Origin: Colletotrichum lupini
Lineage: Eukaryota; Ascomycota; Sordariomycetes; Glomerellales; Glomerellaceae
Reading direction: 5' to 3'
NCBI RefSeq assembly: GCF_023278565.1
Contig: NC_064681.1
Coordinates: forward strand, 4,340,001-4,404,000
Length of the DNA: 64,000 nucleotides
Part shown: positions 36,738 to 48,848 of the stretch, in pieces
Layout: every line of letters begins with the position of its first letter
Position numbering within the stretch: the first letter of the stretch is position 1
Notes under the pieces: generated by a model
Database searches by the model: none
Told to the model about the DNA's origin: nothing
Seen by the model: the letters and a program-made list of their open reading frames with translations, nothing else
Position numbers and translations under genes: made by a program

Positions 36738-36962
36738 TATTAGATTATAAAGTAAAAAAGGGGCCCTATTAGGTAGTTAGGTAGGGGTAATAAGTAGGTA
36801 GTCTAGGCCCGTATAAACGGACCCTTTTACTTACCTATACTTACTAAAGGACCGCGGGCTCTACCCACGATCTTCCCCTCTTATACACACGCAATAGACC
36901 TATACTAACCTATTAACCTAGTCGTAACCAAAAGGTCTAACCTGCCTACGTATATACCAACA
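36738..36962 (+). repeat. 3' LTR of element 1
   Basis: 225 bp. Mutations are concentrated in the inner first 130 bases, while the outer 90 bases up to CCAACA are almost intact, the mirror image of the 5' LTR. Confidence 0.93.
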
Positions 36963-36967
36963 GAGAG
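36963..36967. repeat. Target-site duplication, right copy (GAGAG)
   Basis: Five bases directly after the 3' LTR, identical to 30047-30051. Confidence 0.9.
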
Positions 36968-39966
36968 GATCGGAGAGAGTTGCCCTCACAGGCTTTCTTC
37001 CGTGCTGTGGTGGTCATAACTAGCCCCCTGCTATGCCTCTCTGCCCTACGTAAAGTATGTTCTTAGCATGTAATGCAACCTCGCGTAGGTAGTCCTGGCT
37101 GTACCTGACGTAGGTAGTAGCCTTGCATCTTTACGCATCTTCTTGCCATCCATCCCACCGGGCCATAGGATTCCCATGGCTACATGTACCGCCTGGCACC
37201 CGAGTACTGCAGGCATGGCTCGGGGTAGGGCGAGTTTTGAGGTGTCTTGGCAGCTTGGCAGCGAAGATCAAACCCGCGTGAGGCGTCAGGGGCGCGTCAG
37301 GTCTCGTGCGCACAGCGGGCCTGGCGACTCGCACCAGGCCTTACTGTGGCTGAGGAATTCCCCCCTTTTACACTATGCGCTGTATTGCGATTGGTTTGCC
37401 AGATGATGATTGATCTACGCAAGCATCGCGGGCGCGGGAATGCAAATCATTGTGGTTCTATGGGAGGGAAATCACTGCGGCGAAGGCTTAGCTAGGGGGG
37501 GGGGGGCCTCACGGGACAGGAGATCCACCACGGAAGACGGAATCGGCCGAGAGAGTGGGACCGCCCAGCCGGTTCTCGGCTCCGATCCGGGAGAAGGCGA
37601 AGAATCCAAGTGTACAAGAAGAGGCCTGAGCAAATGCCAGTGCTACGCAAGGCGGCAAAAAAGCTCCGTGTAGACAAGCTTTACAGCACCCGACTAAACA
37701 CAACTAAAGATAAGTCTTGGAAGGCTCAATTGCCCGTGAGGCTGCCTGAAAGTGTGTCGATGTTCCTACCTATCAAATCTTGACATGACCCTTCTCGGTT
37801 TCTGCATCAGCCGGACCTCCCGACTGCTCGTCCAAGTATGAATGACTGGGATCGGACCGTGGGACCTTACGCAGTAGAATGTGCGCCTCATGGCATAGAG
37901 GCGACTGTTGCCCACAAACCAGAATAGCAAACGGGCGTCTTCTGTGTGTCCCATGCTTCCCAATGCGATCATATCCTGGGATACAAGCCCCCAGTAGAGA
38001 CCCGATTTCGCCATCGTGTTTCTGACACAACTCTTTTTGCCAAGCTTATTTTTCTCCGCGCTTCTATTCGAGCGGGGTGGACCAGTTCCTGTTCCAGGTA
38101 TGCTGCGGTGTAGCACGGACAACACGAATCACAGCTGGCGACTCAGCCAGCCGCGCCCCCTTCTCCATGGGTCTCCATGGATTGGCTGAGGCTCTCGAGT
38201 CCTAGCTGCGTGAGCTGCGTGTGTGGTACTGGCAATGGTTGTGTCTGCAGTGCCCGCAAGATCCAAGCGCAACGGCCCCCCCTGTATCAACTTGCCCCTC
38301 CGTTCCCTGTCAGGACGTCTAGAACTGCCATGCTTGCATCGGAGCAAAAGGCAACCGATACTCCCTGCCCAGGTCTCCCCCATAATGAAGCCCACCTATT
38401 GTCCCTGGCCACCCCCGGATCTTTCAAGGTGTTCATGTGAACAGGGCCACATTCGCATCGCCTGGCCCTGGAACTGATTTTCCCCAGGGTCGATGGGTGA
38501 TCCACAGAAACGAGAAACGCCTGGCGGTGCAACGACAGTCCTGGAAACCACCGGCGGCTCATGCGATGGTCTCCTAGGAATCGTGCCCGGCTGGCAGTAT
38601 TGATTCACAATGATCAGCGAAACGAAGCGCCCCTCCTGCCTCCTTTGCCATGTCGTCGGCGATCAAATCCCCCAGCCTCCTTCCGGGGCTGGAGGCCTTC
38701 GTGCCTCCGTGACTCCGTACTCCTGGCGGGCCACCTCCTTGTTTCCCCTTCCTACCACCTCAACCTATTCGGAGTGGTGCGAATGCTACTTTGTGTGGAT
38801 ACTTCGGGCAGCCGAGTCAAGTCTAAATCCAAGAAGACCAATGAGACGGGGCAGCACGCCAAAGGGCAGAGACAAGCAAACGGGAGTGGTGAAGCTTGCC
38901 CTGGCGTACCTGGCACTAAGCGCTAGCTCCCGCGGTGCCCAGCTGAGAGTACGTAGTAATGCATAGCATCGCTGCGTTCTGCAGGGACTTCGCCTCTCTC
39001 AGCCCGTTGGTGATTTTCTATCCGTCTCTGTCCCAGTTCGGTATTCCATCCGTAAAACACCAATATGCAGAGAGTGGCATTGAGCACCGGTGTCAGGCAC
39101 GACACTGCGGGCATGGCTAAGCCCAACATGACATCTCAACTTCTCATCGTTGGCGTATCCACTATCGTCCGCTGTCCAAGTTCACACAGCAAGTTGCAAC
39201 GGGGTGGGCTTTAGGGGCCTTTGTTCCAGAAGATTGAGATGATAGCCGTCAGAGATCTCTGCGTCTCTCTCCATTCTTTGGTTCCCAGTCGCTCACGATT
39301 ACGCTTCCACTATGGACGAACGTACCCAATGGCCGAGCGCAGGTTCGAGACTTGAAATCGCGCCGCAGGGCAAGCATCACCTCTGTTGAGTCGCCTTTCC
39401 ACAGACTCTCCGCACGGCCTCTCTTGTCTCGCCAACGTGCGGTACCAACCAAACCAAACTAGTCCAACCAAAACGGGGGAGACAGAGACGGGTCTGGTGT
39501 GTTTGATCTGGGCTATTCCCTCCCGTGCCCTGGAATAATACGTGGCGCAGATCCTGGAACATCATCTTCCCTCCCAGGCACACCAGGGATGTGCGACAAA
39601 CGTTTTCTGATCTGCGACAGTGTTTCTTCCCCTCCCTGCCCTCTTCAAGGAGGGGGGAGGACAACGCGATCGCGATGCGATTGGCTCTTCAACAAGGTTC
39701 GAACCCTTGTCGGCTCCCACACAGAGCCTCCCTTCGACGATCCGAATCGGAAAGGGCCCAGTTTCGAACTTGTCTCCATCACGAGATGCGGTCGTTCTCG
39801 CCGGTGTTTGGCCTCATCTTTTCTCTCCCACTCTACAGTCTAAACAATATGCTTGATGTTGGGGCTGGTGTCGGTTCCAAGGGTTGCAAGGCACCAGACG
39901 GTAGGTGCATCGTGCAGGCGACGTAGGAAATATTCTGCTAAGTTTGCCTTTCATGTGCTGGGGGGG
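36968..39966. other. Gene-free segment of normal composition between two RIP-damaged elements
   Basis: About 3 kb with ordinary GC content and normal CpA/TpG frequency. ORFs of 60-130 codons occur on both strands in overlapping frames, with no domain, signal peptide or splice structure that I trust. A 12-base G run lies at 37495-37506. No tRNA or rRNA was confirmed. Confidence 0.5.
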
Positions 39967-39971
39967 CATAC

Positions 39972-40093
39972 TGTCACGTGTCTATCTTAAATATCGTATA
40001 TATAGACCTTTTTTTTTTTTTTTTCTATTTTAATAATTAAGCTACTTTTATTATACTCTATATACTTATTATTACGTACTATAACTCGTAATA
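39972..40093 (+). repeat. 5' LTR of element 2
   Basis: 122 bp starting TGTCACGTG. It aligns with 48501-48624. The outer end is intact while the inner end reads CGTAATA in place of CGTGACA. It includes a T run of about 19 that breaks into CT/AT in the other copy. Confidence 0.85.
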
Positions 40094-41819
40094 ATTATAA
40101 GCCTAGCTCTTAGTTAAGACCCTATATTATAATAACGTACTTATTAATATAATTCTTATAATCTTTTTAAAATAATTAACTTATTTATACTTACTTTAGC
40201 CTAAGCTAAACTAATTAGTTATAATAATTAAATTAAATAGTTTAACGTACTTCGTATTATAAATAAGGGCGTTAGGGTTTAGAAATATATTAACTTAAAC
40301 GCTCTAAATTTTAACGTATTTTTTAACCCCTTTATAACGCTTATTTCGCTCTCTAAATTTAGATAATTAGTTATAACTTATAATAAAAAAGAACTACGAG
40401 CTTATTAAGCCCGTTATAAAGTATTTAAAAATAACTAAAGAAATTAAAAAATCCTCTATTAATAGCTTTTAAATATAACTCTTAATACGAACTTTTTAAC
40501 TTTTTTAAATACGAATAACTTATAAAACTAAGCCGGGTTTCTTTTTATAAAACTAGTTATATTACTTATTTTACGTAAATAAATTTATCCTTATACCGTA
40601 CTTATAAAAAAGATCTATATACTTAAGAATATTTAAAAATAATAAGAGCTTAATACTAAATGTAAGTAATTTATAGCTTATAAACGTAATATTATTAATA
40701 CGTATATTAAAATCCTTACTTAATAATTAATAAAATTAGTTAATATTATATTATACGAATACGTATTTTAAAAAGCTACTAAGAATAGTATTAAGTTTAG
40801 TATATAATAAATTATTAAATATTTAAAATAGGAATTTATGCTCTTTAAATTAGTAATAAAGAATACGGTTTAAGAGGAATATTAATAAGCCCTTAATAAA
40901 GTAAAGACCGGAATTAACCCTTAACGCTAATATAAAGAATAGTAATTTACTTATTTCTAAGCTAAAATATATAATATTTTAAAAATTAATAAAAAGATTA
41001 CTATACTTAATTTCTTAGTTATAATTAAGTCTAAACTTAACCCTATATAGGGCTAACGTATATATAAGACCTTTAGTAAATTAATAGCTTTTAAAATATA
41101 TACGAGGACCCTTAAAGAGATTACGTATATATTTAGCTTAGTAATTTAAAACGTATATATTAAATAATTTTTAAATTAAAGAGGGGCTTATTCTATTTTT
41201 ACTAAACGCTCTAACTTAGTTAACGACGTAAATAATAAAAGTAATATTATATACCCTTATAATTATATATACCCATAGCGCCCTATAATATATTAAAAAT
41301 TAAAATAAGTATTTATAAGCTAAAACGTTAATAAGTTATTAATACGAATACTAAAGAGCTATATAGAGGAAGTCCTTATTATTATTAAATTAAATAAATA
41401 AAAATTACTTTATAATAAGCTTAAGAAAGCTAGTTAGCCAAGGAATAATAGAACCTTTAAAAAACCTAAGTTTTTAAAAAGATTTTCTAACTAACTTATA
41501 ACAAGCTTATTAATAAATTAGGACGAGGGCTACGTAGTTATTATATTTATAAAGAGTTAGGACTTAGAAATAAACGTAATTTTTAATACTTTTATAAGTA
41601 GCGCTTACCCCCTTTTTTAAAATATAATAATAAATAGTTATAGAGTAATATATTTAGTTAATAATAAAAGCTTATTTAAACCCGAGAGTTACGTATTATT
41701 AAGTAATAAAAATTATATTAAATTAAGAACTATTATATTACTTATTATTATACGTAGTATTTATATTATAAAGGGCGTTTTAAATAGACTTAAGAAAAAG
41801 AGAACTTATAATTTAAAGC

Positions 41820-44800
41820 TTTAGAACGTCGCTTATATTAAGGGACTTAATATCAATATAGTCTTAGAGACTTTACTAAATAAAAGCGTATTCTAATACT
41901 ATAGTTTAGATTATACTTTATAATAAGGAACGCTTTATAAAAGTATTATTAAAAAGTAGCTTATTTAAAAGAATAATCTAGTTTTTTTTAAATATAAGCT
42001 CCTCTAATCCTATTCTTTTTTATAAACCTTAAGCGTATTTTATAGAGCCTAGCTAATATTATATTACTAATTAACTATAGAAAATTCCGTTACTTATATT
42101 AATATATTTATAAGAGGTCTAATAGCGCGCTCCTTTAGTACTTTAAAATAAGTTATTTTAGACTTAATACTCTTTATTAATTATTATATAAGACTTAAGG
42201 TATACGTATTAAACCTTTATTATAAGTTAAGTATAAAGTATATATATTATTTAAAACTAAAATAGTAGTTTTAAGAGGATTACTCTTAAAACGAGCCTTA
42301 TAACTATAGTACTATATATACTAAGATCTTTTTTATTTCGAACTATTTTTCAATAAATAATAATATATACTTATAGCTTTTAATGAATATAATAAGTAGC
42401 TTAGGGTTTTTTTTTTAAGGATTAAAATAGAAGAAGAAGTACTTTTTATATTATAGAGCCTCGAGGTAGCGATTTGTTATTAAAAAGGGACTTTAATTTA
42501 CTTTTTTAAAAATAATAATAAGACCGCCCTCTTAATTATAAACGTTAAATACGTATATAAAACGTAGTATAGCGAGCTAAAAATTAGAGTAAAACTTCTA
42601 CTTTTATATATAAAAAAACCCGTAAGTAATACTAAAAAAGTAAGTTAACTCGTAATTATTAAAGCTTATAAAATATGCTTTTTTATAAACCTCTTTATCC
42701 CCCCGATAGAGCAATCCGCCGGGGCCGTACTATATATTACTATTAGGAAAAACTAGGTATAATGCGCTCTATACTTAATTACTAACTAAAACTCCTAACC
42801 TTCTGCTACGTAAAGTCCTCTTAAGTTCTAGCTACTTATAGGGCGAGCTTTACTTATTCTAACGTATATAGGACTTCTTAGTATTAGCCTACGTAAGTAG
42901 CTAGGTTTAGTATAATCTATTCTTTTATATAAGTATTATTATTACCTAGGGGGTTTTATAAGAGCTATTTAAAGCGCCGGCTTATTACTCTAACTTTATA
43001 TACCTCTAGCCCGTTTATTATAATTATTATAACTAAGTTAGTATTAATATACCGGATTTTAATATCCGTACTAACCTAGCTATTTACGGCGTTTATATTA
43101 TTACTTAGCTAAATTCCGTATTATTAAAAAGTATTTTATTGATCCTCGGGCGTACTTATATTAGTTATAATAGCTATAGCGTTGAGCTAGCCGAGGGCGC
43201 CTAGCCCGAGAGGGGTAGACTTATTAACGGGTATTTTTAGAATACTAGTTTATATATTAATAGGTTTATTTAGTAGATTTATTTAGTAGATTTGTTTAGT
43301 AGATTTGTTTAGTAAATTTATTTAGTTTAAATAGAGAGTAGCTTTAGGTAATATTAAAAACGATAAAGATAAAAAGAATCTTTACGAGCTCTAAGTAGTA
43401 GATATTAGCCTATTTAGCCCTTTCTCCGGAAACCTCTACGTCGTTATTAAAGTTTAGAACCTTTATAATTAAAAAAGGCCGCGTCTAATTATTACGGCCG
43501 ATTATTATAGCTAACTATTACGGCTAACTTTTATTATTAACCTTTTTAACTAGCGCTACTATATAAAAAGTAGCTTACTTATCCTAAATTAAATAGTAGT
43601 TTTTATATTAAAATTACTATATTACGTTGAGCGCGTGCTTAGGATATATTATACGTATTATATAGTTAAAAAGTATATCATATTATATAATTTCTTTTAA
43701 AAGCGTAATCTTATTAAGGTCGATCTTTTGTGCTTATAAAGCTAGAAAAAAAAGAAAAAAAGAAAAAACTACTATATAAACCTCTTTATAAATCTATAGG
43801 ACGAAATAGTACTAGCGGTAATTTTTATTTATAATATTACTTTACGGGAGGCTAATAAAAGAGATTTACTTATTATAATAAAAATTAATTAGTAAAAGCG
43901 GTATTAACGCTAGTAATAAATAGGTTACTAAATATAGGATTCTAAACTAGTTACCCTATATCTTAGTAACTTCTATATATATAACTACTAAGTATACCCT
44001 CTTTATAAAAATTATAAGAGGGGTATACGTTAAAAAGAGTTTAAAGTACTTCCCCGCGGGTATATAAAATATTTAATTAGATATATATTAAAAATATATA
44101 ACTTATATAAGGTCTAAGTACCCGTATTTAAATAGGTATTAATTACGAAAAATATTAAGTTTAATAAAGAAGCTTTTTATAATCTTATATATAAAGAGTA
44201 AGTTATTATAAGCGAGTAAGTAAATTTAGTAATTTAAAAAATATAAAAACTTTTTAATACTAATAATAAGTTAGTTTAAGTACTTAAAGAAGTAGATTTA
44301 GACTTTAGAAATACTAATATTTAAAATAACTTTATAATTAAGGATAGTATTATTATTAGATTTTTAATTATTTAGGACGCTAAATAATTAATAAACGTAC
44401 TTTAGGGTGCGGTTAATAAGGCTAAAGAGGCTAATATAGTTTTAATATTATTATTAACCCCTAAAATAACCCCTTTATATAAGCTCGGGGGTAGGGATAA
44501 AAAAGGGAATATAATAACTAAGTTATAAATAACTTTATATAATTTATAATCCTTTTTATAAGTACTTATATATATTATAAAAGTTCTTAAGCTTTTAATT
44601 CTTAATAGCTCTTAGTAAAACGCTAGAATACGTAATGAACGAGGTATTAATTATAAAAAAATAATTCTTAACGCTAAAGTCGACGTTAATAAAAAACCTT
44701 TATAATAAACCTCTATTAATATATAAGAATAGAGCTTATAAAAACTACCTTATTAAGTATTAAATAAAGCTTTATTAAGTTTTAAATATTTAAACCGGGC

Positions 44801-46450
44801 CTATAGACCTCTATAACGCTTTAATAATAATATTTTTATAATACTTTTATATTTAAATATAAGAAATATTAATTATTATAACTATTTCTAGGACTACTTT
44901 TATTTTATTTTATACTTAATTAATAAAAAGCTATAGAAAAAAGTAGTATAGGATATATAATACTCTATTAAGTAATAAAAAGAATAGTTTATAAAACCTA
45001 CTTAGAGCGCTCTAGAGGAGTTTAAAAACTATGACTTATTAAAATTAACTTCTAGAGCTTATTAAAAAAGTTTAATAATATTAAATATTTCTTATTATAA
45101 TTATAAAAACTATATAGGGATATTATAAATATAAAAATAAAAAAGCCAAGGGATATTAGTATATAGAAAGAGGTTAATTATAATCCTAAATAAGAGATCT
45201 TACTTTTATTAAAATAAGTATATATTTATAAATACGACGTTAATAACGAGGTTAGCGAAATAAAAGTATGTATATATATAAAAGGGGATATATAACTACT
45301 TAACTCTTTATAAAATATATATACTTCGACGCTTATTATAAAAGCTATTATTCTTATTATAATAATAACTACTTAATTTAACCTTAAAATAAATTAATAT
45401 AATACTATTAATATATTCCTTAATACGCTTTTTAAAAATAAGAAGTTAATAATTATTAAATTCCTAAAGGGATATAAGGTTATTAATAAAATAAATAAGC
45501 TCTAATACGCTCTATATAGCCTCTAAAACTTATTAATTCTCTAGTTCTAAACTTTTATCTCTATACTTCGTAATATAAATATAATATATAATTACGAAGA
45601 GATCTATATTTACTAAACTATAAATAAAAAAATAATATTAGTATTTTATATCAATAACTTTATTGTTTTATATTATTAAAACGACTAAAAGATAGCTTAG
45701 GGGATCGTTAATAATATAAAAAAATATATTAACTTTAAAGAGAATAGACTAATTAATTACTTTTTTAAAGTACGGATTTTATAAAACCGTATTATTTATA
45801 AAGTTTATTTTATTTATAACGTATATATTAAATAAGTTACTAAGCGCTTTAATTTTATAAATTTATTATATTTAGTTACTCCTCTTTTTTAAAAAGAGTT
45901 TAAACTAAACGAGGGGTAAATAATAAAAAAGGAAATAAAGAGTTACTAAGAGAAGGTTAGGAGTATATTTTATATAACTATTATAATTAGATTAAATATT
46001 ACTTTTACTTATTTATAATTATTACGGTTCTTAACTAACCTAAGTATAACTTATATTAAAATAATTAATTATTATATTTAATATTTTTATATAATAAGAT
46101 ATTTTACGCTCTATTATAATAATATACTAAGTACGTAATTATTATTTTTAATTAGAAATATTAGCTTTATAAATAACGAGGTAATATAATAATTATTTTA
46201 AGGATATATAATATTCTTTTTTAATAGCCTAATTTAATAAAAATTAGTATACTAAGTAACGGTTATAACGTTAATTACTAAAGCTAAGCTTTTTTATTTT
46301 AAAAAAACTATAAAAGAGACTATAGCTCTAAAGTACCTTTTTAAGGATATTACTTTTAATTTAAGAGAAATATAGTTAGTTAATTACGATAATTAATAAA
46401 TAATTCGACTCGTTATAAAAAAAAGAAAAAGAATAGCTACTTAACTTTAT
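41820..46450 (+). pseudogene. Pol relic of element 2 (protease to RNase H)
   Basis: Fragments in + orientation. At 41825-41900 the frame reads NVAYIKGLNINIVLETLL, similar to the region after the Copia protease. From about 45190 a reverse transcriptase is legible despite stops: YKYDVNNEVSEIK, KGDIQ, then NTINIFLNTLFKN, FLKGYKVINKINKL and VFYINNFIVLY (where the catalytic YVDD would lie). RNase H pieces follow to about 46450 (KETIALKYLFKDI). No functional product is possible. Confidence 0.75.
43262..43325. repeat. Tandem repeat, 13-bp unit TTTAGTAGATTTR, about four copies
   Basis: Four copies plus a partial one inside element 2, just downstream of a patch (about 43130-43220) with unusually many surviving CpG sites. 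The function is unknown; it may be simple-sequence expansion. Confidence 0.75.
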
Positions 46451-48500
46451 TATATCGATATATAAAATATATAGTTAAAATAAGAGTACGCTAAAAGTAG
46501 CTTCGAAGTTACTTATATATTAATAAAAAATATATTAGTAAATAAACTTATTAAAAACCTTTTATAAACTAAGTTCGAATATTTCTATATATTTCTTAAT
46601 TTCTATAATACGTAAAAAGCTATTATAAATAACTAAAATAATTAAGAAATAATTAATTTAGGCTACGCTTAAAAAAACTTAATATTTAAAAATAAATAAT
46701 AAATAGAACTTAAAGTGCGGCCCAGAGGCTTAAAATAAATAAAATAAAAACCTTTTATAGCCTAAAGGCCTAAATTCCTAAAATAACCTTACCCCGTAAA
46801 GTATATATATATAAAAATAAGACCTAAGTTTATACTTATTATTTAAACTCTTAGTTTATAAAGTACGTAATTACTAAGAATATAGCGTTACTAAAGAAAA
46901 AGGTTAGTATATATATTAAGAAATACGTTTTATATATTTTAAAATTTATAAAATTAAGAATAATAAAAGTAATAGGGGGCGTAAGAGCTAAAATAATTAT
47001 TAAGTTAATAACTTAGGGTATAAAAACGGGTAATATAATAAGAAGTTAGTTATAAACGATTATAATAAATATAAGAGAGGACCGGGGGTACGTATTAAAA
47101 AAGTCCTTTATATAAAAGCCGATATAGTTTTTATATATTTTCTAATTATTATTTATTTAATAAATAATACTATAGAGCTTAGTAATATTTTATTAAAACT
47201 ATAATTAGAAGTGCGCTTTTTAATAATAAAAAAGGATAATATATTTATAAAAAAGGGAGCGCTATTTATAATAACCTTAGTAAGGGCCTAGGTTATTAAT
47301 TATAAAACGATTAGTATATTAATATACCCCTTAGCTAAATAGTTATTAAAATAGCGCGTATATTAACTACTATTCTTTATGAAATAATAATTATTATCCT
47401 TAGGGTTAGTATATTAAAAGGCTATTTTAAAATAAAATAAGTACTAAATCTCCCGTTTTTTAAGAGCCTTTTTTTTAAGCTTTTTAAGGATTAAGTATAT
47501 ATTAAATAGGCTTAGAATAGTAAAAAGAACTATATTTATTATAAGAAGTACCTTAGCTTTTTAGTATTCTTTTTTATTTTTTATTACTTTTTTAAAAAAA
47601 GCTAGCTTTACGTTTTTTAAACCTTAAAATAATATTAAATATAAATTCTTAAAATAATGAATATATATTATACTTTTTTTAAAGAGCTTATTATTTAAAC
47701 TATTTTTATTTTTATTTTTAAACTCCGAAAAAAGGATAAATAAAAGCTTATTAGAGCTCTTATTATTACTATTTATTTTATTATTACCTTTATTATAGTT
47801 ATTAAAAAGAGCCTCGAACTTAATAAAGTCTTTAGTATTTTAATTAATAGCTTTAATATCTTCTTAATTAAAGAGGGAGAGCTTAGTAACTAGGTTTTAA
47901 TAAATAAATAAGAAGTTATAAAGGGAAATAACGACTTAAAGGGGCTCGTTAATATTATTACTTATTTAAACTCTTAGTAAACTATATAATATATATATAA
48001 AAAGTATTATAGAAATTACGTAAAACTTATTATTATTTTTAAATATATTAAATATTTATATTTAAAATAAAATTAGTAAACGATTTAATAATATAAGCGC
48101 ACGTGCGTAGTAAACGGGGGTATTTATAATAATTATAAGAGGTTAAAAAAAAGAAGAAAAATAATAACTAAGTAATACTACGAGAATTTAGATATATATA
48201 AGGTAGCTAAGTAGCCTCGCCCTTAGTAATTTATATACTAAAAATAATAAAATACGTACTATTTTAAATTAAGATTTTATTTATTTTAAATAAAGGGATA
48301 TATTTATAATAAACGCGGTTTAAAAAATACGTATCCCTTATACTTATTTTTTATTTATTTATATTTAACTAAATTAGGCCTTTATAAGGGTATTTAGAGA
48401 TTTTATTTTAAGTATAATAGCTCCCTAATAGTAGTAATTAGGGAGTATATTACGTAATAAAAATAGCAATTATACTTTACGAAGTGCCCGTTACGTACTA

Positions 48501-48624
48501 AATTATGTATTTATCTTAGATATTATATATATAGACCTTTTCCTTTTATTTATTTCTATTTTAATAGTTAAGCCACTTTTACTATACTCCGTATGCCCAT
48601 TGCTACGTGCTATAACTCGTGACA
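48501..48624 (+). repeat. 3' LTR of element 2
   Basis: 124 bp. The inner end is mutated (AATTATG for TGTCACG) and the outer end is intact (CGTGACA). Differences from the 5' copy are mostly transitions. Confidence 0.85.
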
Positions 48625-48848
48625 TATACTGTAGAGTATCGACTTAACATCGTAGAATGTCGAGTATAAAAGCAACTGATTTCCTCCCAACCTTTTCTTA
48701 TCTCTTCTTATCATCAGCATCAACATCTTTAGCTTTTCAGCAGTCTCTTCTCTCTTTCGGTTCTAATACCTCCTCCGGCAGGATACTACTCGTTTACACT
48801 CCTCTGGCAAGGAGCACTATCTCATTCATCTCTTAACTATTAGTCAAA
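48625..48848 (+). promoter_or_regulatory. Promoter and 5' leader of the Egh16-like gene
   Basis: Only 224 bases separate the 3' LTR from the start codon. A TATA box (TATAAA) lies at 48665-48670, followed by a long C/T-rich leader typical of strongly expressed fungal genes. Any further upstream control would have to lie in the LTR or beyond the element. Confidence 0.6.

Larger units (their letters stand above)
30052..36962 (+). mobile_element. RIP-inactivated Ty1/Copia LTR retrotransposon (element 1)
   Basis: A complete element of 6911 bp with two 225-bp LTRs, ends TGTTGG...CCAACA and a perfect 5-bp target duplication GAGAG (30047-30051 and 36963-36967). The interior is very AT-rich and almost free of CpA and TpG, while TpA is abundant: the signature of RIP. 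Stop codons occur every few codons, but the order gag zinc knuckle, protease, integrase, reverse transcriptase, RNase H can be read, which is the Copia order. The element cannot code for proteins now. Confidence 0.95.
39972..48624 (+). mobile_element. RIP-inactivated Copia-type LTR retrotransposon (element 2)
   Basis: An 8653-bp element bounded by short direct repeats of 122-124 bp whose ends are TGTCACG (39972) and CGTGACA (to 48624). The flanks CATAC (39967-39971) and TATAC (48625-48629) fit a 5-bp target duplication with one transition. The interior has the same RIP signature as element 1. Protease, reverse transcriptase and RNase H relics read in the + direction. It is larger than a usual Copia element: about 2 kb between the RNase H relic (ending about 46450) and the 3' LTR have no recognised content. 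Confidence 0.9.

Noticed and set aside
37495..37506. Run of 12 G
   Set aside because: A simple homopolymer without flanking structure; could also be a sequencing-sensitive site.
39680..39722. tRNA-like T-arm sequence (GGTTCGAACCC with a 5-bp stem)
   Set aside because: No matching acceptor stem, D-arm or anticodon arm could be paired on either strand; GTTCGAAC is self-complementary and arises by chance.
30277..48500. CRISPR-like or satellite structure in the AT-rich blocks
   Set aside because: No regularly spaced repeats; the low complexity is explained by RIP of two LTR retrotransposons with defined ends.
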